Made by a program: the position numbers and the translations under genes | In this document: one piece after another, positions 1 through 7,690 of the stretch | How positions within the stretch are numbered: position 1 is the first letter of the stretch | How the letters are laid out: each line of letters starts with the position of its first letter | Source: Steroidobacteraceae bacterium | GTDB lineage: Bacteria; Chloroflexota; Limnocylindria; QHBO01 | Reading direction: 5' to 3' | Assembly (NCBI GenBank): GCA_025935615.1 | Contig: JAICUY010000006.1 | Coordinates: 1 to 43,389, forward strand | Length of the DNA: 43,389 nucleotides | The notes under the pieces: generated by a model | What the model saw: only the letters and a program-made list of their open reading frames with translations | The model's database searches: none | What the model was told of the DNA's origin: nothing

Positions 1-1830
1 CTGGCGCTGATCGTCAACCTGAGCGCGACGTTCACCGATCTGCTCTTCTACCTCGTCCTGTTCGTGCTCGCCTCGCTCCTGCTCTGGCTGCGGGCGGCGC
101 TGCTGACGCGCGAGGAGGGGTGGCAGATCCGGCGGGTCAACGAGAACACCGAGGTCCCGCTCTCGATCATGCGCAGCGGGATCCTCTTCATCGCCGGCAG
201 CATCGCGCTGGCCTGGGTGCTGACCGCGGTGGCTGTCGCCGCCCCACTGACCGGGGCGTGGCGCAACCTCGACGGCGTGTGGTCCGGCATTCAGGACAAC
301 CTGGACGGCGTCTTCGGCAACCTCACCAATCCCGAGTCGCGCTTCAGCGGCACGACGTTCGGCTCGCAGTTCCGGGTGTCGGGGACCTGGGTCAGCAACG
401 ATGCCGTGGTCATGACGGTCGGCTCGCAGCGGCCCTACTACATGCGCACGATCACCTACGACCAGTACACGGGCCACGGCTGGGACCGCAGCAAGGGAAC
501 CAGCCGGCCGGTCGGTGCGGGAGAGCTCATCTTCCCGGGGCAGACGCCTGAGCGACCATCGGAGGAGAAGGCCTTCGGCGTCGAAACGGTCAGTGTCCAG
601 GTGCAGGGCCCGATCGGGCGCAACGTGTTCACGCCGGGCTTCCCGACCACGGCGCTGGTGCCGGTAACGGTCTACGAGTCGGCGGGCCAGCCGTTCCTTG
701 GTGGCCTCGAGGCGGCGAACACGATCGGCGAGGGGGAGGGCTACCAGGTGACCTCCGCCATCTCGAACGCCACCGAGGCGCAGCTGGCCAAGGCCGGCAC
801 CGACTATCCCGCCGCGATCCGCCAGTTCTATCTCGGCACCAACGGCGTCACTGAGCGGACGCGCCAGCTGGCGCAGCAGATCGTCGCTGGCAAGAACGAC
901 CCATTCCACATGGCCGATGCGCTGGCCGACTACCTGCGCACCAGCCCGGACTTCAAGTACTCGACCGACGTGAAGGCGCCCGACCCGAACCGCGACCTGG
1001 TCGACCAGTTCCTGTTCGACCCGGACGGGCGACAGGGCTACTGCGAGTACTTCGCCTCGGCCATGGCCGTCATGGCACGTTCGGTTGGCCTGCCGTCGCG
1101 CGTCGCGGTTGGCTTTGCCCCTGGCCAGCGCATCGCCGAGCACATCTACCAGGTCCGTGAGCGGAACGCGCACGCCTGGGCCGAGATCTACTTCCCCGGC
1201 TACGGCTGGCAGACGTTCGAGGCCACCAAGACGATCCCGCCGCCGTTCCGCGAGCGCGGCAGCGACTCACCTGATAACTCCGAAGCGGGTCCCGGTGGCA
1301 ACCCGCGCGGCCAGGGACTGTTCGAGACCGATCCGGGCACGGTCACCGCGCTGCCGTCGTTCCAGCCGGCCGCCGGCGCCGTGCAGCCGGGAACCACGAC
1401 CCCGGACCCGTCGAACACGCGACAGGGCAACGCGGCGCTCATCGTTGCCCTGGTGCTGTTGGGCCTGGTCTTCCTCGTCTGGCGGCTGCGGCGCTCGCGG
1501 CGCCGCTGGCGCTTCCTGGCTCCGGGCGACCGGCAGTGGCAACGCCTGGCGCTCGCCGCCAGCCGGGCGGGGGTGGCGCAGCAGCCTTCGGAGACGATCT
1601 ACGAGTACGCCTCGTGGCTCGAACGCGAGATCCCGCAGCGCCGGACCGACATCCAGACCATCGCGGATGCCAAGGTCTGGCAGAGCTACTCGGGGCGCTC
1701 CATGGGGGAGAGCATGATCGAACGCATCGAGCGCGCCTGGGCCCGGATGCGCATGCCGATGCTGCTGCTCACCGCCCGCCGCCGCCTGGGGCACGCGTTC
1801 GCCCGTCGACGCAACCCGCGCCGCAGCTAG
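1..1830 (+). CDS. Transglutaminase-like membrane protein (TgpA type), 5' truncated
   Basis: The reading frame is open from base 1, so the start and part of the N-terminal membrane region lie outside the window. Two hydrophobic segments remain near codons 14-27 and 61-80. A periplasmic transglutaminase-like core follows, with Cys348 (in GYCEYFAS), His391 (in NAHAWAEIYF) and an acidic third residue, Glu407 (in WQTFEAT), counted from base 1. A further membrane segment lies near codons 478-493, then a basic C-terminal DUF4129-like domain (about codons 510-590). This is the TgpA/DUF3488 domain order. TgpA-family genes are often found with moxR and DUF58 genes, which would lie upstream. The substrate is unknown; a cell-envelope peptidase or amidase role is inferred from the family. 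The TAG stop shares a CTAG with the convergent gene. Confidence 0.85.
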   Translation: MALIVNLSATFTDLLFYLVLFVLASLLLWLRAALLTREEGWQIRRVNENTEVPLSIMRSGILFIAGSIALAWVLTAVAVAAPLTGAWRNLDGVWSGIQDNLDGVFGNLTNPESRFSGTTFGSQFRVSGTWVSNDAVVMTVGSQRPYYMRTITYDQYTGHGWDRSKGTSRPVGAGELIFPGQTPERPSEEKAFGVETVSVQVQGPIGRNVFTPGFPTTALVPVTVYESAGQPFLGGLEAANTIGEGEGYQVTSAISNATEAQLAKAGTDYPAAIRQFYLGTNGVTERTRQLAQQIVAGKNDPFHMADALADYLRTSPDFKYSTDVKAPDPNRDLVDQFLFDPDGRQGYCEYFASAMAVMARSVGLPSRVAVGFAPGQRIAEHIYQVRERNAHAWAEIYFPGYGWQTFEATKTIPPPFRERGSDSPDNSEAGPGGNPRGQGLFETDPGTVTALPSFQPAAGAVQPGTTTPDPSNTRQGNAALIVALVLLGLVFLVWRLRRSRRRWRFLAPGDRQWQRLALAASRAGVAQQPSETIYEYASWLEREIPQRRTDIQTIADAKVWQSYSGRSMGESMIERIERAWARMRMPMLLLTARRRLGHAFARRRNPRRS

Positions 1831-2525
1831 AGCGCCAGCGGCTCGCCCTCCGATTCGTCGACGTGCGTCGGCCCGCGACCCAGCAGGTGCGAGGCGTCGT
1901 TCCACGCTTCCAGCCGCCAACCGTCAGCGGTCCATGACAGGCGTGACAGCGAGGCGTTGTCGAGATCGAGCGACCAGGTCTGCGGCGGGCTGAGATCCAG
2001 CAGCCGGCGAGCGACCAGGCGCAGCGTCCCGCCGTGCGAGACGAGGCAGACCGGACCGCCGGCAGGCGGCGGCGCGTGGTCAACCTCGTCGAGAAGCTCG
2101 GCGACACGGGCGAGCGCGTCCTGGATGGTCTCGGCGCCGGGGGGTTGCTGGTCGCCGCGGTGCGAGCGCCAGTTCGAATAGCGCGTGGCGTCGTCGCGTT
2201 CCAGCTCGGCGTGGGTGCGACCTTCCCATTCGCCCTGCCCGATCTCCATCAGGCGTGGCTCGGGCTCGACGCTCACCGCGGTTCCGACTCCGGCGGCGTG
2301 CATCTCTGCACAGAGCAGTTCGGCGGTCTCGCGCGCCCGGCTCAGCGACGAGCTGATGATGCGCGCCGGGGGCTCATCAGAGCCCGCCAGCCGGAGACCG
2401 AGGGCGCGTGCCTCGTCGCGTCCCTCGTCGGAGAGCGGGGGATCGAGGTGTCCCTGGAAGCGTCCCTCCCGGTTCCAGGCGGTGATGCCGTGGCGAACGA
2501 GCAGCAGCCGGCGCTCGACGGTCAC
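1827..2525 (-). CDS. Histidine phosphatase family protein (phosphoglycerate-mutase-like)
   Basis: This 232-residue protein has the branch-1 histidine phosphatase signature. The N-terminal LLLVRHGIT motif carries the phospho-accepting His12, an acidic GEWEG motif sits near residue 98, and the second catalytic His164 is in CLVSHGGT. The substrate cannot be read from the sequence; relatives include cofactor-dependent phosphoglycerate mutase, CobC and broad sugar phosphatases. The GTG start overlaps the TGA of the upstream aminotransferase (GTGA), which suggests translational coupling. The stop overlaps the stop of the convergent transglutaminase gene by the palindrome CTAG, and no terminator is visible there. 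Confidence 0.85.
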   Translation of the reverse strand: MTVERRLLLVRHGITAWNREGRFQGHLDPPLSDEGRDEARALGLRLAGSDEPPARIISSSLSRARETAELLCAEMHAAGVGTAVSVEPEPRLMEIGQGEWEGRTHAELERDDATRYSNWRSHRGDQQPPGAETIQDALARVAELLDEVDHAPPPAGGPVCLVSHGGTLRLVARRLLDLSPPQTWSLDLDNASLSRLSWTADGWRLEAWNDASHLLGRGPTHVDESEGEPLAL

Positions 2526-3691
2526 CGCGCGGCGGCGGCAGCGGTCGAGCTCAGCTCCTCGTACGCGGCGGTGGCGGCCGCGACCGCCGCGTCAGGATCG
2601 GCGCGCTGGTCGAAGTCGGGAAGGACCTCGCCGAGGGTGCGCAGCGCATCGGTCAGCTCCGACAGGCGGACGTCGCCCATGTGGCCGAAGCGGAGGATGC
2701 GGCCGGCCCATTTGCCCTGCCCGCCGGCCAGCGCCAGGCCGCGCTCGCGAAGCGTGCGGTTGAGCGGCACCCACTCGATGCCGTCCGGCACCCAGGCAGC
2801 GGTCACGGTCGCCGACCGATGCCCCGCGGGCGCGACCAGTTCGAGCCCCACGGCCTCGAGGCCGGCGCCCACGGCCGCTGCGAGCGCCGCATGGCGCCGC
2901 CAGGTCTGCTCGCGTCCCTCGGCCAGCAGCCGGCGCACGCCGACCTGCAGCCCGAACAGGACGCTCACCGCCGGTGTCCAGGGCGTCTGTCCCTTCTCGG
3001 CCCAGCGGCGCGCCTGGCCGAAGTCGAAATAGAAGCGCGGCATGCCGGCCCGTTCGCCGGCGCGGCGCGCCCGCTCGCCCACGGCGGCGATGGCGATTCC
3101 TGGTGATCCCATCCACGCCTTCTGGCTGGCGCTGACCACCAGGTCGACGCCCCAGGCGTCCATCTCGAACGGGATGGCGCCCAGGCCGCTGATGCCGTCG
3201 ACGATGACCAGCGGCTGTGCTGGCGCCTGGCGGACCTCTGCGACCAGCTCGCGGAGCGGATTGACGACGCCGGTCGACGTCTCGTTGTGCGTCAGGAGGA
3301 CCGCCGCATACGGTTCGTGGCCGGCCAGGTGATCGCGGAGCACGGCAGGATCCGCAGCCTCCCCCCACTCGACCTCCAGCCGCTCGACGTTCGCCCCGTA
3401 CGTGGTCGCAATCTCGGCGAATCGGTCCCCGAAGGCGCCGATCGTCACCGCCAGCACCCGGTCCTCGGGCGACAGGGTGTTGACAATGGCCGCCTCCATG
3501 GCACCGGTGCCGGACGACGTCAGCAGCAGCACCTCGTCGGACGTCCCGATCAGCTCGGCGATGCCGTCGGTGATCTCGGGCAGCATGCGGCCGAACTCGG
3601 CGCCGCGGTGGTCGATCATCGGCTGCGCCTGCGCCTCGCGCACGTCGTCGGGCAGCGGCGTCGGCCCGGGCACGCGGAGGTTGTGTTGCAT
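2522..3691 (-). CDS. Class V PLP aminotransferase (alanine/serine-glyoxylate aminotransferase family)
   Basis: The 389-residue protein begins MQHNLRVPGPTPLP, the usual N-terminus of this family. It carries the Schiff-base lysine in SASQKAWMGSPG (Lys191 from this start), preceded by the PLP-ring Asp in VIVDGISGLG. Family members transfer amino groups between alanine or serine and glyoxylate or pyruvate; the substrate here is not determined. A GTG at 3724 would add 11 residues and overlap the cyclase stop as GTGA. I prefer the ATG at 3691 because TATGAT lies 7 nt upstream of it, so a leaderless transcript would begin there. The histidine phosphatase gene follows with a 4-nt overlap. Confidence 0.85.
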   Translation of the reverse strand: MQHNLRVPGPTPLPDDVREAQAQPMIDHRGAEFGRMLPEITDGIAELIGTSDEVLLLTSSGTGAMEAAIVNTLSPEDRVLAVTIGAFGDRFAEIATTYGANVERLEVEWGEAADPAVLRDHLAGHEPYAAVLLTHNETSTGVVNPLRELVAEVRQAPAQPLVIVDGISGLGAIPFEMDAWGVDLVVSASQKAWMGSPGIAIAAVGERARRAGERAGMPRFYFDFGQARRWAEKGQTPWTPAVSVLFGLQVGVRRLLAEGREQTWRRHAALAAAVGAGLEAVGLELVAPAGHRSATVTAAWVPDGIEWVPLNRTLRERGLALAGGQGKWAGRILRFGHMGDVRLSELTDALRTLGEVLPDFDQRADPDAAVAAATAAYEELSSTAAAAAR

Positions 3692-3698
3692 GCCAGGC

Positions 3699-3704
3699 AT
3701 CATA
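3699..3704 (-). promoter_or_regulatory. -10 element for a leaderless aminotransferase transcript
   Basis: TATGAT reads on the minus strand and ends 7 nt before the ATG at 3691, with no Shine-Dalgarno between. It lies just upstream of the aminotransferase in the short leader after the cyclase stop. Confidence 0.6.
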
Positions 3705-3720
3705 GTCGGCACGCAGGCCA

Positions 3721-4989
3721 TCACGGCTCGGACATCTCGATGAGCTCGTACAGCCGGACCGGCGCGGCCTTTCCCTTGAGCTCGTGCAGGCCCAGGTCGC
3801 GCACAGTGGCCATATCGCCGATGAGCTCCCGCGTCCGTGGTCCGATGACGATGCTGCCCGGGGCGGCGAACGACTGAAGCCGCGCCGCCAGATTCGTCGT
3901 GTCGCCGAGGGCCGAGAAGTCCTTGAGCTCATCGGTGCCGATGTTCCCGACCAGCGCAAGTCCGGTGTTGAGCCCAACCCGGAATCGCGGGTGGGCCGGG
4001 TCGTCGGCGAAGTGTGCGGTCGCCTGCTGAAGGCCGATGGCGGCTCGTGCCGCCAGGCAGGCGTGATCGGGCTGCGGTCGGGGAGCGTTCCAGATGACCA
4101 TCATGGCGTCGCCCGCGAACTGGACGATCGTGCCGCCGGCGGCACGCACCACCGGCACGGCTGCGGCGAAGGCCTCGTTCAGCAGGGCGACCGCGGCAGC
4201 CGGCTCGACCCGGTCGCTGAAGGCGGTGAAGCCGGTCAGATCGGCGAACATCACACTGACTTCCATCTGCACGCCGCCCAGCTCGCCACGCGACGGGTCG
4301 GCGATGATCGAATCGGCCACGCCCGGCTCCAGATACCGGTGCAGCAGATCGTCCACCTGCCGGTGCAGCGCCGCGATCAGTCGGCTCTGCGCGAACTCGC
4401 GCCGCTCGCTGTCCTCGACCATGTAGTTGCCTGCGACCAGCACGCAGAACGCGGAGGCCAGCAGAACGAACTGGAAGGGAAGCGCCGCCAATTCGATCGC
4501 GATGCCCGCGACGGTGAACATGCTGAGCTGGCCAACGACGGCCACGACCGACGGGACGAACGAGACGCGCTGCACGGCCAGCGCGTTGACGGCCGTGAAG
4601 AGGAGCAGGAACGCTGCGTAGGACTCGAAAAGCCCGGACACGACTGTCATTGCCGTCAGGACGAGCCCGCCGGTGAGGTCGAGCGTCAGATAGACGCCAT
4701 CGACCGCGCGGCGTGATCGGCTCCGGCGAAAGGCCCACACGCCGCCGGCAATGAGGCCGAGGCACTGCCCGACGGCCATCAGCCAGATCGGACGATCGTA
4801 GATGCCGGGGAGGAACATTCCGGCGGCGATCACCCCGACAATCCATACCGGCACGTTCGCAACGGCGTTGAGCACGAGTCGCCGTCGTGCGGGATCTGCC
4901 GCCGCTGCCTGGAACGCGCGCTCGACCTCGCTGTCGACGAACTGCAGCGTCAATGCGTGCCGGCGGTCCCAGCCGGCCGGGAGCGTCAC
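3721..4989 (-). CDS. Membrane-anchored class III adenylate/guanylate cyclase
   Basis: This 422-residue protein has an N-terminal block of about six hydrophobic helices (residues 40-190), a short linker, then a class III cyclase catalytic domain. The two metal-binding aspartates are visible as Asp250 (SVMFADLTGF) and Asp294 (QFAGDAMM). The transition-state Asn/Arg pair is in GDTTNLAARL (Asn366, Arg370), so the domain looks active. It should make a cyclic nucleotide, probably cAMP, from NTP in the cytoplasm in response to a membrane cue; specificity is not proven. The GTG start at 4989 lies 66 bp from rarA, transcribed the other way. The TGA overlaps a possible GTG start of the aminotransferase. 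Confidence 0.85.
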   Translation of the reverse strand: MTLPAGWDRRHALTLQFVDSEVERAFQAAAADPARRRLVLNAVANVPVWIVGVIAAGMFLPGIYDRPIWLMAVGQCLGLIAGGVWAFRRSRSRRAVDGVYLTLDLTGGLVLTAMTVVSGLFESYAAFLLLFTAVNALAVQRVSFVPSVVAVVGQLSMFTVAGIAIELAALPFQFVLLASAFCVLVAGNYMVEDSERREFAQSRLIAALHRQVDDLLHRYLEPGVADSIIADPSRGELGGVQMEVSVMFADLTGFTAFSDRVEPAAAVALLNEAFAAAVPVVRAAGGTIVQFAGDAMMVIWNAPRPQPDHACLAARAAIGLQQATAHFADDPAHPRFRVGLNTGLALVGNIGTDELKDFSALGDTTNLAARLQSFAAPGSIVIGPRTRELIGDMATVRDLGLHELKGKAAPVRLYELIEMSEP

Positions 4990-5041
4990 GGGGACACCGT
5001 TCGCCGGGTGGCGCTCACTCGCTGTGCCTCACGTGGCGCGC

Positions 5042-5049
5042 ATCATAAT
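5042..5049. promoter_or_regulatory. Overlapping divergent -10 elements (cyclase / rarA)
   Basis: On plus, CATAAT (5044-5049) ends 6 nt before the rarA ATG at 5056, predicting a leaderless mRNA. On minus, TATGAT (5047 down to 5042) occupies the same bases and would give the cyclase a leader of about 50 nt. The symmetry suggests one bidirectional promoter. No convincing -35 was found. Confidence 0.55.
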
Positions 5050-5055
5050 CGGCGC

Positions 5056-6393
5056 ATGCCGCGCCGCCCGAAGACCCCGGACGTCACCCAGCCGCTTTTC
5101 GAGCAGGAGGCCGCGGTCGGCGCACCGCTCGCCGCGCGGATGCGTCCGCGGACGCTCGATGAGTTCGTCGGCCAGGAGCAACTGATCGGTTCTGACGGCG
5201 CCCTGACCCGCGTCGTTCGACCCGGCTACCTGCCCTCGATGGTGCTGTGGGGTCCGCCGGGCAGCGGCAAGACGACGCTGGCCCGGCTGCTCGCCGACCG
5301 GGCTGGTGGCACGTGGCGACAGCTGTCGGCGGTGACCAGCGGCGTGGCCGACGTGCGAGCACTCGTGGCCGAGGCGAAGGCGCTGCGCGAGGCCGGCGGA
5401 CGGACCGTGGCGTTCATCGACGAGCTGCATCGGTTCAACAAGAGCCAGCAGGACGCCCTGCTGCCGCACGTCGAGGACGGCACGATCACGCTCATCGGCG
5501 CCACGACCGAGAACCCCTACTACGAGATCAACTCGCCGCTCCTGTCGCGGCTGCGGGTCTACCGCCTGGAGCCGCTGTCGACCGATGCGCTGCAGGCCAT
5601 CGTCGAACGCGCATTGACCGATGCGGACCACGGACTCGGCGGTCGCGTTACGCTCGCCCCCGATGCGATGACGACCGTGCTCGACCTCGCCGGCGGCGAT
5701 GCCCGCCAGGCGCTCAACATCCTGGAGGCCTCCGCCGCGGTTTCCGACGCGCCGACGCCCGAGGTCGTCGCCGAGGCGGCCCAGCAGCGGCTGCTGGCCT
5801 ACGACCGGGTGGGAGACCAGCACTACGAGGCGGCCTCCGCCTTCATCAAGTCGATGCGCGGCAACGACCCCGATGCCGCGCTGTACTGGTGCGCCTCGAT
5901 GATCGCGGCGGGGGAGGACCCGACCTTCGTGGCGCGGCGGATCGTGATCGCCGCCTCGGAGGACGTCGGCAACGCCGACCCGCGGGCGCTGCAGGTCGCG
6001 GTCGCGGCGATGCAGGCGGTCGAGATGATCGGCCTGCCCGAGGCGCAGTACGCCTTGGCGCAGGCGGCGGCCTACGTCGCATCGGCTCCGAAGTCGAATC
6101 GTGCGGGCGCTGCGTATTTCGCGGCGCTGGCCGACGTTGAGGAGCACGGCCGTCGTCCGGTGCCGTTGCACCTTCGACCGGCGGCGCATCGGCGGCTGTC
6201 GAAGGAGTTCGGATACGGCCGCGGCTACCTCTATCCGCACGACTACGACGACGCCGACGTGGAGCAGCAGTACCTGCCGGACGAGCTGGTCGGCCGCGTC
6301 TTTTACGAGCCGTCCGACCAGGGCCTGGAGCAGCAGATCGGGGAGCGGCTCACGCGCCTGCGGCGGGCACGGTTGGAGCAGCGGAGGGAGTAG
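5056..6393 (+). CDS. rarA: Replication-associated recombination protein A (RarA/MgsA AAA+ ATPase)
   Basis: The 445-residue AAA+ protein has Walker A GPPGSGKT (residues 66-73), Walker B with Asp122-Glu123 in FIDELHRFNKSQQD, sensor GATTENPYYE, and the long C-terminal MgsA region (GDQHYEAASAFIKSMRG, then APKSNRAG). Length and motifs match bacterial RarA, the homologue of eukaryotic WRNIP1, which acts at stalled replication forks with SSB and RecA. The ATG at 5056 is preferred over upstream codons. It begins the conserved PLFEQ-to-RPRTLDEFVGQ region and lies 6 nt after a -10 element. The gene is divergent from the cyclase. Confidence 0.93.
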   Translation: MPRRPKTPDVTQPLFEQEAAVGAPLAARMRPRTLDEFVGQEQLIGSDGALTRVVRPGYLPSMVLWGPPGSGKTTLARLLADRAGGTWRQLSAVTSGVADVRALVAEAKALREAGGRTVAFIDELHRFNKSQQDALLPHVEDGTITLIGATTENPYYEINSPLLSRLRVYRLEPLSTDALQAIVERALTDADHGLGGRVTLAPDAMTTVLDLAGGDARQALNILEASAAVSDAPTPEVVAEAAQQRLLAYDRVGDQHYEAASAFIKSMRGNDPDAALYWCASMIAAGEDPTFVARRIVIAASEDVGNADPRALQVAVAAMQAVEMIGLPEAQYALAQAAAYVASAPKSNRAGAAYFAALADVEEHGRRPVPLHLRPAAHRRLSKEFGYGRGYLYPHDYDDADVEQQYLPDELVGRVFYEPSDQGLEQQIGERLTRLRRARLEQRRE

Positions 6394-6395
6394 TC

Positions 6396-6449
6396 GGCGC
6401 ATCAGGCGGAGCCGGCGCATCAGGCGGGGCCGGCGCACCAGGCGGAGCC
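6396..6449 (+). repeat. Three tandem 18-bp repeats downstream of rarA
   Basis: Three copies of an 18-mer beginning GGCGCATCAGGCGG occupy 6396-6413, 6414-6431 and 6432-6449, each differing by one base. They start two bases after the rarA stop. The third copy forms the left arm of the hairpin at 6436-6457. They are non-coding in the rarA frame. Confidence 0.85.
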
Positions 6450-6457
6450 GCCTGGTG
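6436..6457. terminator. Strong hairpin after rarA, candidate terminator
   Basis: CACCAGGCGG (6436-6445), AG, CCGCCTGGTG (6448-6457) is a perfect 10-bp inverted repeat. No T-tract follows, so factor-independent termination is uncertain. It lies between convergent genes. Confidence 0.5.
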
Positions 6458-6597
6458 GCTCTACCAGCGAACGAGCGCGCGTCGAGGGCTCGTCGATCGA
6501 CGGCATCTCCACGCGATGGCTCGATCAGCGAACGAAACGGCCGAGGCGGACCTGCGAGGAAGGCCGGAGCCGGTGTTGGGCGCGCTGCTTCTCCGTT

Positions 6598-6648
6598 AGA
6601 GCCACACCGTGGCTCTGGCGGGCAGCCACCCGCTGGCTCACCCGCCAG
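6598..6648. repeat. Nested inverted repeats, possible bidirectional terminator
   Basis: AGAGCCAC (6598-6605) and GTGGCTCT (6609-6616) form a perfect 8-bp stem with a 3-nt loop. CTGGCGGG (6615-6622) and CCCGCCAG (6641-6648) form a second stem enclosing a third small one. The rest of 6458-6597 holds only degenerate copies of a CCAGCGAACGA-type word and no credible gene. The region separates convergent rarA and the 6677-7063 gene. Confidence 0.5.
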
Positions 6649-6676
6649 ACGAAGGCTCGCGCAGCCGCCGGTAAGC

Positions 6677-7063
6677 TCAGGCGGCGCGGGCGATGCCGAA
6701 GACGTTGAAGACGATGAAGGCGACGGCCAGGATGGCGGCCATCACCACCACCAGCACCCCGATGTTGCGGAGATCCCGAGTCACGTAGTGGTACTCGGCC
6801 TGCGCGCGCTCGCCGAGGCGCGAGGGTCCGGCGATCATGGCTCGCGGATCGCGGGATGGCTTGCGGGCAGGCTCGCGCACCGATTCACGCGCCGCAGCGA
6901 CAGGCGCAGGCGCGGCAGCCGTCGGCCGCATCGGCTCCGCGTCGAAGGCGTCCTCCGAGAGGGTGCGCTCGACGGGCGCAACCGGTCGCGGGGGAGTGCT
7001 CGGGCGCTGTGCCCGACGCTGCTTCGCCTTGCGGTTGGCTGCCTTGCCGCCTCGTTTCGCCAT
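6677..7063 (-). CDS. Small single-pass membrane protein of unknown function
   Basis: I do not recognise this 128-residue protein. It has a very basic N-terminus (MAKRGGKAANRKAKQRRAQ), an Ala/Pro-rich low-complexity middle, and a C-terminal hydrophobic helix (about residues 100-123) preceded by a conserved-looking AEYHYVTRDLRNIG segment. This would make it tail-anchored with a cationic cytoplasmic region. The ATG at 7063 has a GAGG motif 6 nt upstream; longer starts would read through the promoter region. It is divergent from the DUF4446 gene. A nucleic-acid or ribosome contact is conceivable from the charge but unsupported. Confidence 0.65.
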   Translation of the reverse strand: MAKRGGKAANRKAKQRRAQRPSTPPRPVAPVERTLSEDAFDAEPMRPTAAAPAPVAAARESVREPARKPSRDPRAMIAGPSRLGERAQAEYHYVTRDLRNIGVLVVVMAAILAVAFIVFNVFGIARAA

Positions 7064-7122
7064 CGGAACCTCGGATCGTCGAACTTCGCACGGAATCACC
7101 CGCGGATACCGCGGGTGCGGTC

Positions 7123-7133
7123 GGTATGATACC
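7123..7133. promoter_or_regulatory. Palindromic bidirectional -10 element
   Basis: GGTATGATACC is a near-perfect palindrome. TATGAT (7125-7130, +) and TATCAT (7131-7126, -) are offset by one base and serve the DUF4446 gene and the small membrane protein respectively. The plus gene then has a GGAG 6 nt before its GTG. Confidence 0.6.
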
Positions 7134-7156
7134 AGCCACCCCCCACGGAGCACGTC

Positions 7157-7684
7157 GTGGCCGAGCTGAACCGCATCCTGGCGGACAACCTGGCGATCGC
7201 CTTCGGCGTCCTCGGCCTCATCGTTCTTCTGCTGCTGCTCGTGATCCTGGTGCAGGGAATCCGGCTCGGTCGGGCGACGCGTGCCTACCGCCAGCTGGTC
7301 GGAGCATCGGAAAACGGCGGATCGCTAAGGAACGTGCTCGATGGGCATGTGCAGCGGGTCGACGAGGTGAGCCGACGGCTGGGTGACCTCGATCGCCTGC
7401 ACGGCTTCCTCGAGGAGCGGTCACGGGGCAGCCTGCAGCACATCGGAATGGTGCGCTTCAACCCCTTCGAGGACACCGGCTCGGACCAGAGCTTCGCCAT
7501 CGCCCTGCTCGACGACCGGCGCGACGGTGTCGTCCTGTCCAGCCTCCACGGGCGGGCCAACACGCGGCTCTTCGCCAAGCCGGTCGAGAACGGCGCCTCG
7601 AAGCACACCCTGTCGACCGAGGAGGCACAGGCCATCCGCATCGCTGTCGAAGGCACGCGTCCCGTCCCGACCGCCCAGTCCTAG
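7157..7684 (+). CDS. DUF4446 family protein
   Basis: The 175-residue protein has an N-terminal transmembrane helix (about residues 12-34), a short helical linker, and the DUF4446 core. Recognisable words are GMVRFNPFEDTGSDQSFAIA, DDRRDGVVLSSLHGR and the ending GASKHTLSTEEAQAI. The family is widespread in Gram-positive-type bacteria and has no established biochemical role. The GTG start has GGAG spaced by 6 nt. The next gene begins 6 nt after the stop, so the two may be co-transcribed. Confidence 0.82.
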   Translation: MAELNRILADNLAIAFGVLGLIVLLLLLVILVQGIRLGRATRAYRQLVGASENGGSLRNVLDGHVQRVDEVSRRLGDLDRLHGFLEERSRGSLQHIGMVRFNPFEDTGSDQSFAIALLDDRRDGVVLSSLHGRANTRLFAKPVENGASKHTLSTEEAQAIRIAVEGTRPVPTAQS

Positions 7685-7690
7685 CGGCCG

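Noticed and set aside
2592-3977. A 461-codon minus-strand frame overlapping the aminotransferase
   Set aside because: It is an out-of-frame Arg/Gly-rich shadow; the aminotransferase frame has all the family motifs.
6396-6449. A CRISPR-like array
   Set aside because: The three 18-bp copies are directly adjacent with no spacers, so this is a tandem repeat.
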